From the NCBI RefSeq assembly GCF_033954835.1, contig NZ_CP121471.1, positions 806,001 to 870,000 of the forward strand: a stretch of DNA of 64,000 nt. The letters run 5' to 3'. The position numbers and the translations under genes are program-made. The notes beneath the pieces are model-generated. The model was not told where the DNA came from. It saw nothing but the letters and a program-made list of their open reading frames with translations, and did no database searches. The stretch is from Thiorhodovibrio frisius (GTDB lineage Bacteria; Pseudomonadota; Gammaproteobacteria; Chromatiales; Chromatiaceae). How positions within the stretch are numbered: the stretch's first letter is position 1; the number at the start of each line of letters is the position of its first letter. Shown piece after piece: positions 25,735-34,213 of this stretch.

Positions 25735-25864
25735 CGTTGTAGGCGGTCAACACTTGCTGCCACTGCAGCTAGAGTGCGGCTAAAGCGGTTTACAAGCTTT
25801 AGCCGGAGAGAGAGCTTTTCCGAAATCCTCTAGGAAAGTGCTGCAGAGATTTTGCGGGGGGGGC

Positions 25865-27694
25865 TCAAGCGGCAGGTCGGCGATGGGTGCGTCGGATCTT
25901 GGCCTGTGCCGTGGCCCGCGCGGCTGCACTGGCCACGGCCGCCTTGCCGCCGCGTGTTGTCTGGTAGAGACCGAGATCCTCGTAGTCGTTCTCGGTCGCC
26001 GGTGTGATGGCTGGGTCGCGGTACTCGAGCCGATCGGGATCGGCAGCGATGGCCGCATCAATGGCGCGTAAGCGGCGCACGACGCGCCAGAAAGTGAAGA
26101 TGTCACGAATCTCGCGGTAAAGGTAGCGCGGGTAGAAGATTAGCGGATTTTCGCGCGGGAGCCCTGGTCGGCGTTGGGTGCGCGCTGGTAGCCGCAGCAA
26201 GCCTCCCTCGACGGGGTGGATGCCGAGGTTGACCGGAAAGTGGTGGTACCAGCCAACGTAGGTGCGTGTCATTTCGATATCGCCGCCGAGTGCGTGAACG
26301 CGCTTGAGGATAGTGGTCATGTGATCCCAGGAGTAATAGCTGTGCCACATGTGCAGATATCCCTCGTCCCAGTCTTCGTCCGACATCACCGGGTGATGGG
26401 TGACGCGGTAGTTGGTGTTGTAGCGGTTGAAGTCCGGGTCCAGCCAGGCACCTGAGGTGTAGAGACGGGCGTGATCGGCCGAGCCAGGTAGCGGGGTCAG
26501 CTGGGTGAAATAGATGTGATCGACCGGCAGCTCGCGCTTGATGATCTCCACATCGTGCTTTAGTGACTCCTTGGTGTCGAACGGGAAGCCGACGATGTAG
26601 CCAGCCGAGATGGCTACCGGATACTTCTTCCACTCCAGCAGCATCTCGCGGTAGTCGGTGATGCGGTTTTGTGGCTTGCCGGCGGCAGCGAGGTTGTCCG
26701 GGTTGACGTTCTCCAGGCCGACGAAGACGATCTTGGTGCCGGCCTCGACCGCCTTGGGGATGAAGTTCGGCACCTGGTGGCAGCGGGTATCGACCTGGAT
26801 CGAGAGTTCGAGCTGGATGCCCATTTCACGCTGCACCCGGATCAGGTGATCAAGGAGTTCAGGCCAATTCTTGTTGCGCGCCAGGTTGTCGTCGGTGACG
26901 AAGAACTGACGAATGCCCTGGTCATTGTTCTCGACAATGATCTTTTCCAGGTCTTCCTTGGTGCGAAAACGACTCTTGCGGCCGTGGACGTTGATGATGG
27001 TGCAGAAGGTGCACTGATACGGGCAGCCGCGGCCGACATCAAAGCTCGAGATCCAGCCGATGGTGCGGCTGATGTCTCCCTCGGACAGGATCGGGATTGG
27101 AGCCCCGGCGATTTCCGGCAGCTTCTCCAGATAGTTGTAGGTCGGCTGCAGGCGCCCGGCGTAGGCATCCAGGAGAACCTGGTCAAGGCGCCCCTCCTCG
27201 GCCTCGCCGAGAAAAAAGCCGATACCCTGGTCCATGGCTGCCTGCATGTCAGGCGTCGGCTCCTTGAGCGTGGCCATGATCCCTGAAACATGGAAACCGC
27301 CGATGCAGACCGGCACACCAGCGGCGACGAACGGCTGAGCCAGGTCGAGCGAGCGGGGGAACTGGTTGGACTGCACGCCGACCATCGCGATCAGCGCCTT
27401 GCCGCCGTCGCGCCGGATCATGCGGATCAGTTTGGGCGCCTGGATGATGTAGTTGGTCTCGTCGATCGCGGTGAGGCGGATGTCGACGTTTGGCCCCAGC
27501 ACCTGGCGCTCCCGGCAGTCGCGGCCTAGCCCGTTCAAGGTAGCCAGCGAGTTGGCCGGCATGCACGAGCGCCACCACTGGAGGGGATAGCCTTCCTCGT
27601 CGTAACGCGCCGGCACGATCATGATGAGATGGAAGATCTCGCGGTCTGAATCGCTGGTCGTCGGTTTGCGCATCATGGTTGCTGGGGGAGTCAT
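25865..27694 (-). CDS. B12-binding-type radical SAM protein (paralogue 1)
   Basis: About 609 residues. The N-terminal part (about 20-200) resembles cobalamin-binding domains of class B radical SAM enzymes (LIAMVGVQSNQFPRSLDLAQ, CIGGFHVSG), although no DxHxxG motif is evident. The radical SAM core starts near residue 225 with RGCPYQCTFC, the CxxxCxxC that binds the 4Fe-4S cluster and SAM, followed by FFVTDDNLARN and VFVGLENVNPDNL. The substrate is unknown; relatives include BchE and methyltransferases. It lies 53 bases downstream of its paralogue, so they are probably cotranscribed. The start is uncertain (ATG 27694, 27676 or 27673). Confidence 0.85.
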   Translation of the reverse strand: MTPPATMMRKPTTSDSDREIFHLIMIVPARYDEEGYPLQWWRSCMPANSLATLNGLGRDCRERQVLGPNVDIRLTAIDETNYIIQAPKLIRMIRRDGGKALIAMVGVQSNQFPRSLDLAQPFVAAGVPVCIGGFHVSGIMATLKEPTPDMQAAMDQGIGFFLGEAEEGRLDQVLLDAYAGRLQPTYNYLEKLPEIAGAPIPILSEGDISRTIGWISSFDVGRGCPYQCTFCTIINVHGRKSRFRTKEDLEKIIVENNDQGIRQFFVTDDNLARNKNWPELLDHLIRVQREMGIQLELSIQVDTRCHQVPNFIPKAVEAGTKIVFVGLENVNPDNLAAAGKPQNRITDYREMLLEWKKYPVAISAGYIVGFPFDTKESLKHDVEIIKRELPVDHIYFTQLTPLPGSADHARLYTSGAWLDPDFNRYNTNYRVTHHPVMSDEDWDEGYLHMWHSYYSWDHMTTILKRVHALGGDIEMTRTYVGWYHHFPVNLGIHPVEGGLLRLPARTQRRPGLPRENPLIFYPRYLYREIRDIFTFWRVVRRLRAIDAAIAADPDRLEYRDPAITPATENDYEDLGLYQTTRGGKAAVASAAARATAQAKIRRTHRRPAA

Positions 27695-27747
27695 CTGGTT
27701 GCTGAAGAGTTAGGGATTGAATAATGGGCCTGCGGGGCCGCCTCGTT

Positions 27748-29538
27748 TCAGGCGACGCGTCGACGCTGCGCGGCCTTGCGTTCGGCGGCTTTGGCGACGG
27801 CTTCGCGGCCGCCACGGGTGTCCTTATAGAGCGCCAGATCGTCGAAGTCCTGCGCGCTCGGCGGTGTAATTGCCTCGTCGCGGTAAGCGAGGCGCCCGGT
27901 GTCGGCGGCGATGCGTGCGTTGATCTTGCGCATGCGCTGCACGATCCGCCAGAAAGTCAGCATGTCGCGAAGCTCGCGGAAAACGTACTTCGGATAGAAG
28001 ATGAGCGGGTGCTCGCGTGGCAGGCTTGGGCGGCGGTCGAGGCGCGAGCGCAACTGGACTAGCCCGCCCTCAAGCGGGTGGAGCCCCAGATTGATCGGGA
28101 AGTGGTGGTACCAGCCGAGGTATTCGAGGGTCTTGCGGATGTCCCCGCGCAGGGCATGGGTGCGCCTGAGCATCCGCTCCATGTGATCCCAAGAATAGTA
28201 ACGGCGCCACATCTCGCGATAGGCGTCGTCCCACTCCTGGTCGGTCATCTGCGGATGGTGGATGACCCTGAAGTTGGTGTTGTAACGTGTGAGGTCGGGG
28301 TCCATCCATTCGCCGGACTGATAAATGCGCGCGTGATCGGCGGAGCCTGGCAGCGGCGTGAGCATGGTGAAGAAGATGTGATCGATCGCCAGTTCGCGCT
28401 TGATGATTTCGACATCGCGCATCAGCGATTCCACGGTGTCGAAGGGCAAGCCAACGATGTAGCCGGCGCAGATAGTGACCGGATATTTTTTCCAGGCGAG
28501 CAGCATCTCGCGGTAATCGGTGATGCGGTTCTGCGCCTTACCGGTCGTCGCCAGGTTGTCCGAATTGATGTTCTCCAGGCCAATGAAGACGGTGTTGACG
28601 CCGGCAGCCGCCGCCTTATCGATAAAGCCAGGGATCTGATGACAGCGGGTGTCGACCTGAACCGAGAGTTCCAGAACGATGCCGCGCTCCTCTCGCAGCC
28701 GGATCAGGGTATCGAACAGGGCCGCCCAATTCTTGTTGCGAGCCAGGTTGTCGTCGGTGACAAAGAACTGGCGAATCCCCTGAACGTCGTTTTCGATGAC
28801 GATCTTCTCCAGGTCCTCGGCGGTGCGGAAGCGACTCTTGCGCCCATGCACATTGATGATGGTGCAAAACGAACAGGTGTAGGGGCAGCCGCGGCCGACG
28901 TCGAAGCTGGAGATCCAGCCCATGGTGCGCTTGATATCTTCCTCGTCGAGGATAGGGATCGGCGCCCCGGCGATTGACGGCAGTTTGCCAAGGTAATCGT
29001 AAACTGGCTTCAGCTGGTTCGCGTAGGCATCGCGCAGGATCTCGTCAAGCCGGCCCTCCTCGGCCTCGCCGAGGAATAGAGCGATGCCCTGATCCATCGC
29101 TGCCTGAATTTCCGGGGTGGTCTCTGGAAGCATCGCGAAACAGCCGGAGACGTGGAAGCCGCCGAGGCAGACCGGCAGGCCCGCCGAGAGGAAGGGCTGA
29201 GCGAGGTCAATGGCGCGCGGGAACTGATTGGACTGCACGCCAACCAGCGCGATCAGGCACTTGCCGCCGTCGCGCTGGACCATCTTGATGATCTTCCGGG
29301 GCTGGACGATGCGGTTCGCTTCGTCGATCGCGGTCAGCTGAATTTTAACATCGGCTCCGAGGACATGGCGGTCGCGGCAGTCGCGGCCGAGGCCGTTCAG
29401 TGTGGCCAGCGAGTTAGATGGCAGTACCGAACGCCACCACACCAGCGGGTAGCCGTCCTCGTCGTACTTGGTAGGTGTGATCAGGATCAGGTGGAATATA
29501 TTGCCATCTGAGTGGGCTGCTTGCGGGGGGGCGTGCAT
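27748..29538 (-). CDS. B12-binding-type radical SAM protein (paralogue 2)
   Basis: About 596 residues and collinear with the following gene, with long identical blocks (WISSFDVGRGCPY, TIINVHGRKSRFRT, FFVTDDNLARNKNW). The CxxxCxxC motif is CPYTCSFC. The two clearly arose by duplication but have diverged at both ends, suggesting different substrates or a heterodimer. ATG 29538 is taken as start, TTG 29550 is an alternative; neither has a clear ribosome site. It is first in a two-gene minus-strand operon, divergent from the molybdopterin enzyme. Confidence 0.85.
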   Translation of the reverse strand: MHAPPQAAHSDGNIFHLILITPTKYDEDGYPLVWWRSVLPSNSLATLNGLGRDCRDRHVLGADVKIQLTAIDEANRIVQPRKIIKMVQRDGGKCLIALVGVQSNQFPRAIDLAQPFLSAGLPVCLGGFHVSGCFAMLPETTPEIQAAMDQGIALFLGEAEEGRLDEILRDAYANQLKPVYDYLGKLPSIAGAPIPILDEEDIKRTMGWISSFDVGRGCPYTCSFCTIINVHGRKSRFRTAEDLEKIVIENDVQGIRQFFVTDDNLARNKNWAALFDTLIRLREERGIVLELSVQVDTRCHQIPGFIDKAAAAGVNTVFIGLENINSDNLATTGKAQNRITDYREMLLAWKKYPVTICAGYIVGLPFDTVESLMRDVEIIKRELAIDHIFFTMLTPLPGSADHARIYQSGEWMDPDLTRYNTNFRVIHHPQMTDQEWDDAYREMWRRYYSWDHMERMLRRTHALRGDIRKTLEYLGWYHHFPINLGLHPLEGGLVQLRSRLDRRPSLPREHPLIFYPKYVFRELRDMLTFWRIVQRMRKINARIAADTGRLAYRDEAITPPSAQDFDDLALYKDTRGGREAVAKAAERKAAQRRRVA

Positions 29539-29694
29539 GTTTCGTCGCAATCACTGAGCACGGAAGTCGAGCGGCAGATGGCCGCGTTTGCGAGGGTTAA
29601 ACCCGTGATTCGGCGTACCGCAAGGCGAGTCAGCCGACACAGGTTTCGCGATGTCTCGGCTGGATCCTTCGTGGAATCCTGCCATCACAGACAA

Positions 29695-29726
29695 GATAGT
29701 CTAGCCATCAAAGACCCGATAGTCTA
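29695..29726. promoter_or_regulatory. Direct repeats GATAGTCTA in the divergent intergenic region
   Basis: GATAGTCTA occurs at 29695-29703 and 29718-29726, about two helical turns apart, in the 475-base gap between the divergent radical SAM and molybdopterin genes. On the minus strand this gives GGCTAGACT, also found in the bchC promoter around its -10. It could be a promoter or operator for the radical SAM pair. Nothing else is recognised in 29539-30013. Confidence 0.3.
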
Positions 29727-30013
29727 ACACCGATCTTCGGGGCTCGGGCGACCCCCTAGCAGCGTCACGATCGGGATGGCGTGCGTGGTGTGCGGATGCC
29801 GCCCAAAAGGGGCGAGTTGACAGGTCGATCCGTCCGCGCGTAACTAGTGCCCTCTCGTGCCGCGAGCCTTGTGAAGTTTGGTTGCCGACAGCATCAGTCG
29901 GTGGTGGACATTTAGGCGGGTGGCCGTCGCGGCCAGTGCCAACCGGGGCTGCCTTTGCCCCTTCCTACCGGAGCGTCGGGTATGTTTTGGATTCGAACGA
30001 TGAAGTCAGCGCG

Positions 30014-32179
30014 ATGAGCCGAACTGTCGAGGCCACCTGTCCGCTTTGCGAGGCTTGCTGCGGACTGCTCTTTACGCTAGAGGGGGATCAGGTCACCCGG
30101 GTTCGGGGTGATCGCGACGATCCGCTCAGCTGCGGCTTTATGTGCACGAAGGGGGCGGCGCTGCCTGAACTTCACGCAGATCCGGACCGCCTGCGGCGGC
30201 CGTTGCGGCGCACAGCGACGGGCTGGGAGGAGCTCGATTGGCCCGCCGCGCTCGACTTCGCCGCTGCGGGTCTGCGTGCCGTCAAACAGGCTCATGGTCC
30301 CGATGCTGTTGCCGTCTACCGGGGCAACCCGAACGCCCACAGCCTCGGCCTGCTCCTCTTCGGCCACGGGGTGATCCGTGCGCTCGGCACGCACAATCTC
30401 TATTCCGCGACCTCGATGGATCAGCTGCCACACATGCTGGTGGCTCTGCGGATGTACGGCCACCAACTCCTGATGCCGGTGCCGGATCTTGATCGCACAG
30501 GTTTTCTGCTGATCCTCGGCGCTAACCCGCTGGCCTCGAACGGCTCGACGATGACCTCGCCGGCGGTCGGGCAGCGCCTGCGGGCGATCCAGCAGCGTGG
30601 TGGGCGGGTCGTCGTCGTCGATCCGCGCCGCACGCGCACGGCTGAGCTGGCCGATCAGCACCTGTTTATCCGCCCCAGCCGTGATGCGCTGCTGCTGGCC
30701 GCGCTGCTCCAGGTGATCTTTGCCGAGCGGCTTGAGCGCCTTGGGCGGCTCGGTGCCTTCGTCAATGGGCTCGATGCCGTGCGCGCCGCCGTCGCGCCCT
30801 TCACGCCGGCGCGCGTCGCCGAGCGCATCGGTATTGCCGCCGAGGTGATCACGGCGCTGGCGCGCGAATTTGCAGCGGCCCAGACCGCTGTGGTCTACGG
30901 ACGCATCGGCACCTCGGTGCAGGCGCATGGCGTTCTTTGTCAGTGGCTCATCCAGCTGCTCAACCTGGTGACGGGGAACCTCGATCACCCCGGTGGCAAC
31001 CTGTTCAGCTCGCCTGCGGTCGACCCGATCGGCATTTTGCGGCTGTCCAAGCAGGGCACTGTGGGGCGCTGGCACAGCCGCGTGCGGGGCTTGCCTGAAA
31101 TCTGCGGCGAACTGCCGGTGGCGGTGCTGGCCGAGGAGATGCAGACCCCTGGCGCGGGCCAGGTGCGTGCGCTGCTGACGGTTGCTGGCAATCCCGCCCT
31201 GTCGATGCCGGGCGGAGCAGCCCTCGACCGGGCGCTCGCTGGTCTTGATTTTATGGTCAGCGTCGACTTCTATCGGAATGAGACGAGCCGCCATGCCGAC
31301 ATCATCCTGCCGCCCGTCTCGCCACTGGAGCGCGAGCACTATGATCTTGTCTTCAACTTCCTCGCGATCCGCAATGTGGCCAAGTGGTCGACCCCGGTGC
31401 TCGCGCCGCCGGCTGGCGCGCTGGGCGATTGGGAGATCCTGAGTGGGCTGCATCGGCGGCTCGCTGAGAACTGGCGACAGCGGGCGATGGCAGCGTTTCT
31501 CGGGCGCCTCGGGCCGCGTCGCCTGCTGGCCCTGGCGCTGCACGTCGAGGCGCGTGGGGCGGGGCTTTTGCCGTTCTCGAAGCGCCTGACGTTGCGCCGC
31601 CTCGAGGCGGCAGTGCACGGCGTCGACCTGGGGCCGCTCGTGCCGCGGCTGCCGGATCGGTTATGCACCAAGGACCAACGGATTGATGCCGCTCCAGCCG
31701 ACTTCATTAAGGAGCTTGCGCGCCTCGATGCCAGCGGCGAGACGCCTGCCGCCGCTGGGCTGGATTTGCAGCTCATTGGCCGGCGCAGCCTGCGTAGTAA
31801 CAACTCCTGGATGCACAACTTGCCGCGTCTGATGGCCGGGGCGGATCGCTGCACTCTGCTGATGCATCCCGCCGATGCCGCAGCGCGCGGGCTGAGCCAG
31901 GGTGCTCTGGTGCGGGTGCGCTCTGCTTACGGGGTTGTCGAGGTGACGCTCGATATCACTGAGACCATGATGCCCGGGGTCGTGAGTCTGCCGCACGGCT
32001 ATGGCCATGATCGCGAGGGCGCCGAGCTTTCGGTTGCCGCTGCCCGACCCGGGGTGAATGTCAATCGCCTGATTGACCCGAGGGCGATCGATCCACTCGG
32101 CACGACCTCCGTGCTCACTGGCACGGCTGTGGCCGTCTCGGCGAATCTGTCAACCGCGCTTTACGTAAATGATGCTTGA
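30014..32179 (+). CDS. Molybdopterin oxidoreductase (formate dehydrogenase-like family)
   Basis: A 721-residue enzyme starting with a 4Fe-4S motif (CPLCEACCG... and a final Cys in SCGFMC, C-x2-C-x3-C-xn-C), followed by molybdopterin-binding blocks (ILGANPLASNGSTM, VVVVDPRRTRTAELAD, VAGNPALSMPGG, FYRNETSRHADIILPPVSPLE) and a C-terminal dinucleotide-binding domain. There is no Tat signal, so it is probably cytoplasmic. The substrate is unknown; the usual Cys/SeCys formate motif is not obvious, and the corresponding region reads YSATSMDQLP. ATG 30014 begins right before the Fe-S motif. Neither a partner subunit nor a molybdopterin chaperone is encoded next to it. Confidence 0.85.
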   Translation: MSRTVEATCPLCEACCGLLFTLEGDQVTRVRGDRDDPLSCGFMCTKGAALPELHADPDRLRRPLRRTATGWEELDWPAALDFAAAGLRAVKQAHGPDAVAVYRGNPNAHSLGLLLFGHGVIRALGTHNLYSATSMDQLPHMLVALRMYGHQLLMPVPDLDRTGFLLILGANPLASNGSTMTSPAVGQRLRAIQQRGGRVVVVDPRRTRTAELADQHLFIRPSRDALLLAALLQVIFAERLERLGRLGAFVNGLDAVRAAVAPFTPARVAERIGIAAEVITALAREFAAAQTAVVYGRIGTSVQAHGVLCQWLIQLLNLVTGNLDHPGGNLFSSPAVDPIGILRLSKQGTVGRWHSRVRGLPEICGELPVAVLAEEMQTPGAGQVRALLTVAGNPALSMPGGAALDRALAGLDFMVSVDFYRNETSRHADIILPPVSPLEREHYDLVFNFLAIRNVAKWSTPVLAPPAGALGDWEILSGLHRRLAENWRQRAMAAFLGRLGPRRLLALALHVEARGAGLLPFSKRLTLRRLEAAVHGVDLGPLVPRLPDRLCTKDQRIDAAPADFIKELARLDASGETPAAAGLDLQLIGRRSLRSNNSWMHNLPRLMAGADRCTLLMHPADAAARGLSQGALVRVRSAYGVVEVTLDITETMMPGVVSLPHGYGHDREGAELSVAAARPGVNVNRLIDPRAIDPLGTTSVLTGTAVAVSANLSTALYVNDA

Positions 32180-32227
32180 CAACTAAGCGGGTCAAGTCAT
32201 TAAACTTGGGGATACCTTCACAGTGCC

Positions 32228-32244
32228 GCCTGACTCGATCAGGC
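32228..32244 (+). other. Small hairpin after the molybdopterin enzyme gene
   Basis: GCCTGA-ctcga-TCAGGC, 48 bases after the stop, without a T-run. It may be an mRNA 3' stabiliser or weak terminator. The rest of the 32180-32488 gap has no recognised gene. Confidence 0.3.
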
Positions 32245-32488
32245 CGCCTGAGGACGGGATTTTCCGGTGTGGGCTCCAGTCTCCTCTGGTCTTGCAACGG
32301 CGAGCGCCGGGGATTGGAGCTGCGATCTTCAAACGAGGAATCGCTGCTATTTAAGGATATGCCGAGGGATCAGGTCAAGAGAGGGCAGGTGCGGGAGGGG
32401 CACTCCGCGCTGCGTCGACGTTCGTTGTCTCTTGGGTACATCTCCCGACAAGTCGAGTTTCATATCCGTTCAAATCGGAGTCTTGGAG

Positions 32489-33841
32489 ATGGACAAGCGC
32501 GTTGTTAAAGCCAACTTTCGAACCGTCGATTTTGATAATCACAAGAAGCTGAATTCCGTGGTGGTCTACGGGGCAGTGCGCAACCATCTCAGGACGCACA
32601 CCTATTTCATTTTCGATTTATGGCATTCCAAGTGTCATATTGTCGATCTGAGCAATCTCTATACATTGCAGAATTTTTACCGATGCCTGAAGACAGTCGA
32701 GAGGAATAATTATAAGGATTACAAGTCCTTTCCCCTGCTGCGGACGCTCTTTCAGGACGGGACCTATACCCTCAAGCAGTTTGGCGTGCTCGTTGGGGCT
32801 AATATTCCGCACCACATCAGATACATTGGTGACAAGCGGTTCTGGATCGGCAACGTGGGAACACACAACGCCTTGATCTGCGATCTGGAAAAACAGCAGG
32901 TCACGTCGATTATTCCGGACACCGAAGACGTGCTCCTGGGACCTCAGATTTCCTATGACGAGAAGACCGGCGAGGTCTTCTTCCTCACCTACGGCATCAA
33001 CGGCCACTTGCAACTGACTCTGGTTGATCCGCAATTCAAGAATCGCTTTTCCATCCGCAAATGGAATCCAAAGACCGATGAAATCACGACGGTCTGGAGC
33101 GACGACATTAATTGCATGCTGGTTGACGGTTTTCGGGTGACGGCCGATCAGTCCTATGCCATTTTCAGCGACCTGCGCTTCGCCCTCGACAAAGATTGCC
33201 AGTTCGATCTGAACGCGGTCTACGTGGTTGATCTGAAGACGCAGAAGACATGGGAAATCCCGGGTCTCAAGGGCTCTGCCCATGTTGAACCAGATCCTGA
33301 CGACCCCAGCGTTTTCTACATCTCGGAGCACCAGATCGGTATCATTGTTCGCGATCATGTCACCGAGGAGGAGGCCACTAAGAACGAGGACTTGACCTTG
33401 ATCGCCCGGGTCAAGTTTGTTACCAAGGAGGTTGGTGGGTTCGTCGGCGCAGCCGCGCTTCACAAGTATCGGATGACACCCGAAGGACCGGTACTGCTCG
33501 GCACATACGCCGCTGGCAAAGACTTTCTCCGCGCCACTTGGCATTTCGCATTTAAGAATAGGGGGCGGAAATACATCGCATCGATCTCGTCTCCTTACAT
33601 CGTCATTATCGATGCGGAGACGATGACGCTGCACAAGAAGATCGACACTGGGCTGAAGCCACTCTATGGCCTACAGGTGTCGGAAGACGGTGAGCAGTTC
33701 TACTGCAACTGCTTCTTCGATTTCCTTATCGTCGATTTCGAGACCGGTAAGGTGCAGGCTACCTTCAGTTTCGGGAAAGAACGAGATGGCCATGTTTTCC
33801 ACATTTCGGCTCATACGCTCAAGGTGGATCATTTCTTCTAG
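32489..33841 (+). CDS. Uncharacterised protein, probable beta-propeller-like repeats
   Basis: A 450-residue protein from ATG 32489 (MDKRVVKANFRTVDFDNHKK), with TTGGAG upstream. I do not recognise the family. It has recurrent beta-rich units of a propeller kind (IVDLSNLYTL, ALICDLEKQQVTSI, VYVVDLKTQKTWEIPG, IVIIDAETMTLHKKID, FLIVDFETGKVQATF), and many aromatic and His residues. There is no signal peptide or membrane segment. The style (more AT-rich codons, Lys, Phe, Tyr) differs from its GC-rich neighbours, hinting at different ancestry. It lies between the molybdopterin enzyme and the chorismatase-like gene on the same strand. Confidence 0.7.
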   Translation: MDKRVVKANFRTVDFDNHKKLNSVVVYGAVRNHLRTHTYFIFDLWHSKCHIVDLSNLYTLQNFYRCLKTVERNNYKDYKSFPLLRTLFQDGTYTLKQFGVLVGANIPHHIRYIGDKRFWIGNVGTHNALICDLEKQQVTSIIPDTEDVLLGPQISYDEKTGEVFFLTYGINGHLQLTLVDPQFKNRFSIRKWNPKTDEITTVWSDDINCMLVDGFRVTADQSYAIFSDLRFALDKDCQFDLNAVYVVDLKTQKTWEIPGLKGSAHVEPDPDDPSVFYISEHQIGIIVRDHVTEEEATKNEDLTLIARVKFVTKEVGGFVGAAALHKYRMTPEGPVLLGTYAAGKDFLRATWHFAFKNRGRKYIASISSPYIVIIDAETMTLHKKIDTGLKPLYGLQVSEDGEQFYCNCFFDFLIVDFETGKVQATFSFGKERDGHVFHISAHTLKVDHFF

Positions 33842-33850
33842 TCGAAAATC

Positions 33851-33919
33851 TGCCTGTCAGTCAATCGTTCTTGTCACGATTGACTTGGCGGGGAAATTCG
33901 TCGCCATGCCAGACAGGCA
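33851..33919 (+). other. Nested inverted repeats in the intergenic region
   Basis: A perfect 10-bp stem AGTCAATCGT-tcttgtc-ACGATTGACT (33859-33885) is enclosed by an outer perfect 8-bp pair TGCCTGTC (33851-33858) and GACAGGCA (33912-33919). It begins 10 bases after the upstream stop. No T-run follows, so it may be an mRNA processing or stabilising element or a regulatory RNA structure. No gene is evident in the rest of 33842-34213. Confidence 0.45.
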
Positions 33920-34213
33920 CAGAAAAACCGGTTTTGCTGCGCGTGTGGACGTTGCTCTCGCGTTTGTGCAGGGCGGTTGTCTGCGTCGATGGCCGGTCTG
34001 TCGTGCTCGGCTTCGCGGGGCGAGACTGTCGGGCATCTGCGGCCTTCTTGCGCCGCCGATCCGAACCCGAAATCTCTTCAGGTCCGTCGCTTCTCGCCTG
34101 GGCCCCGAGCCCTTCTTGCTTTTATCGCCGCATCGCGGCAGCCGACGGCGATGCCGGGGATGTCATCGAGCGCGCGTCGAGGCCGATTTGTCACCCAGGT
34201 TTGTTCGCTGCGG

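Noticed and set aside
30077-31618. Long 513-codon frame on the minus strand opposite the molybdopterin enzyme gene
   Set aside because: It mirrors a strongly supported gene, is rich in Arg, His and Gln as antisense GC-rich frames are, and has no recognisable domain.
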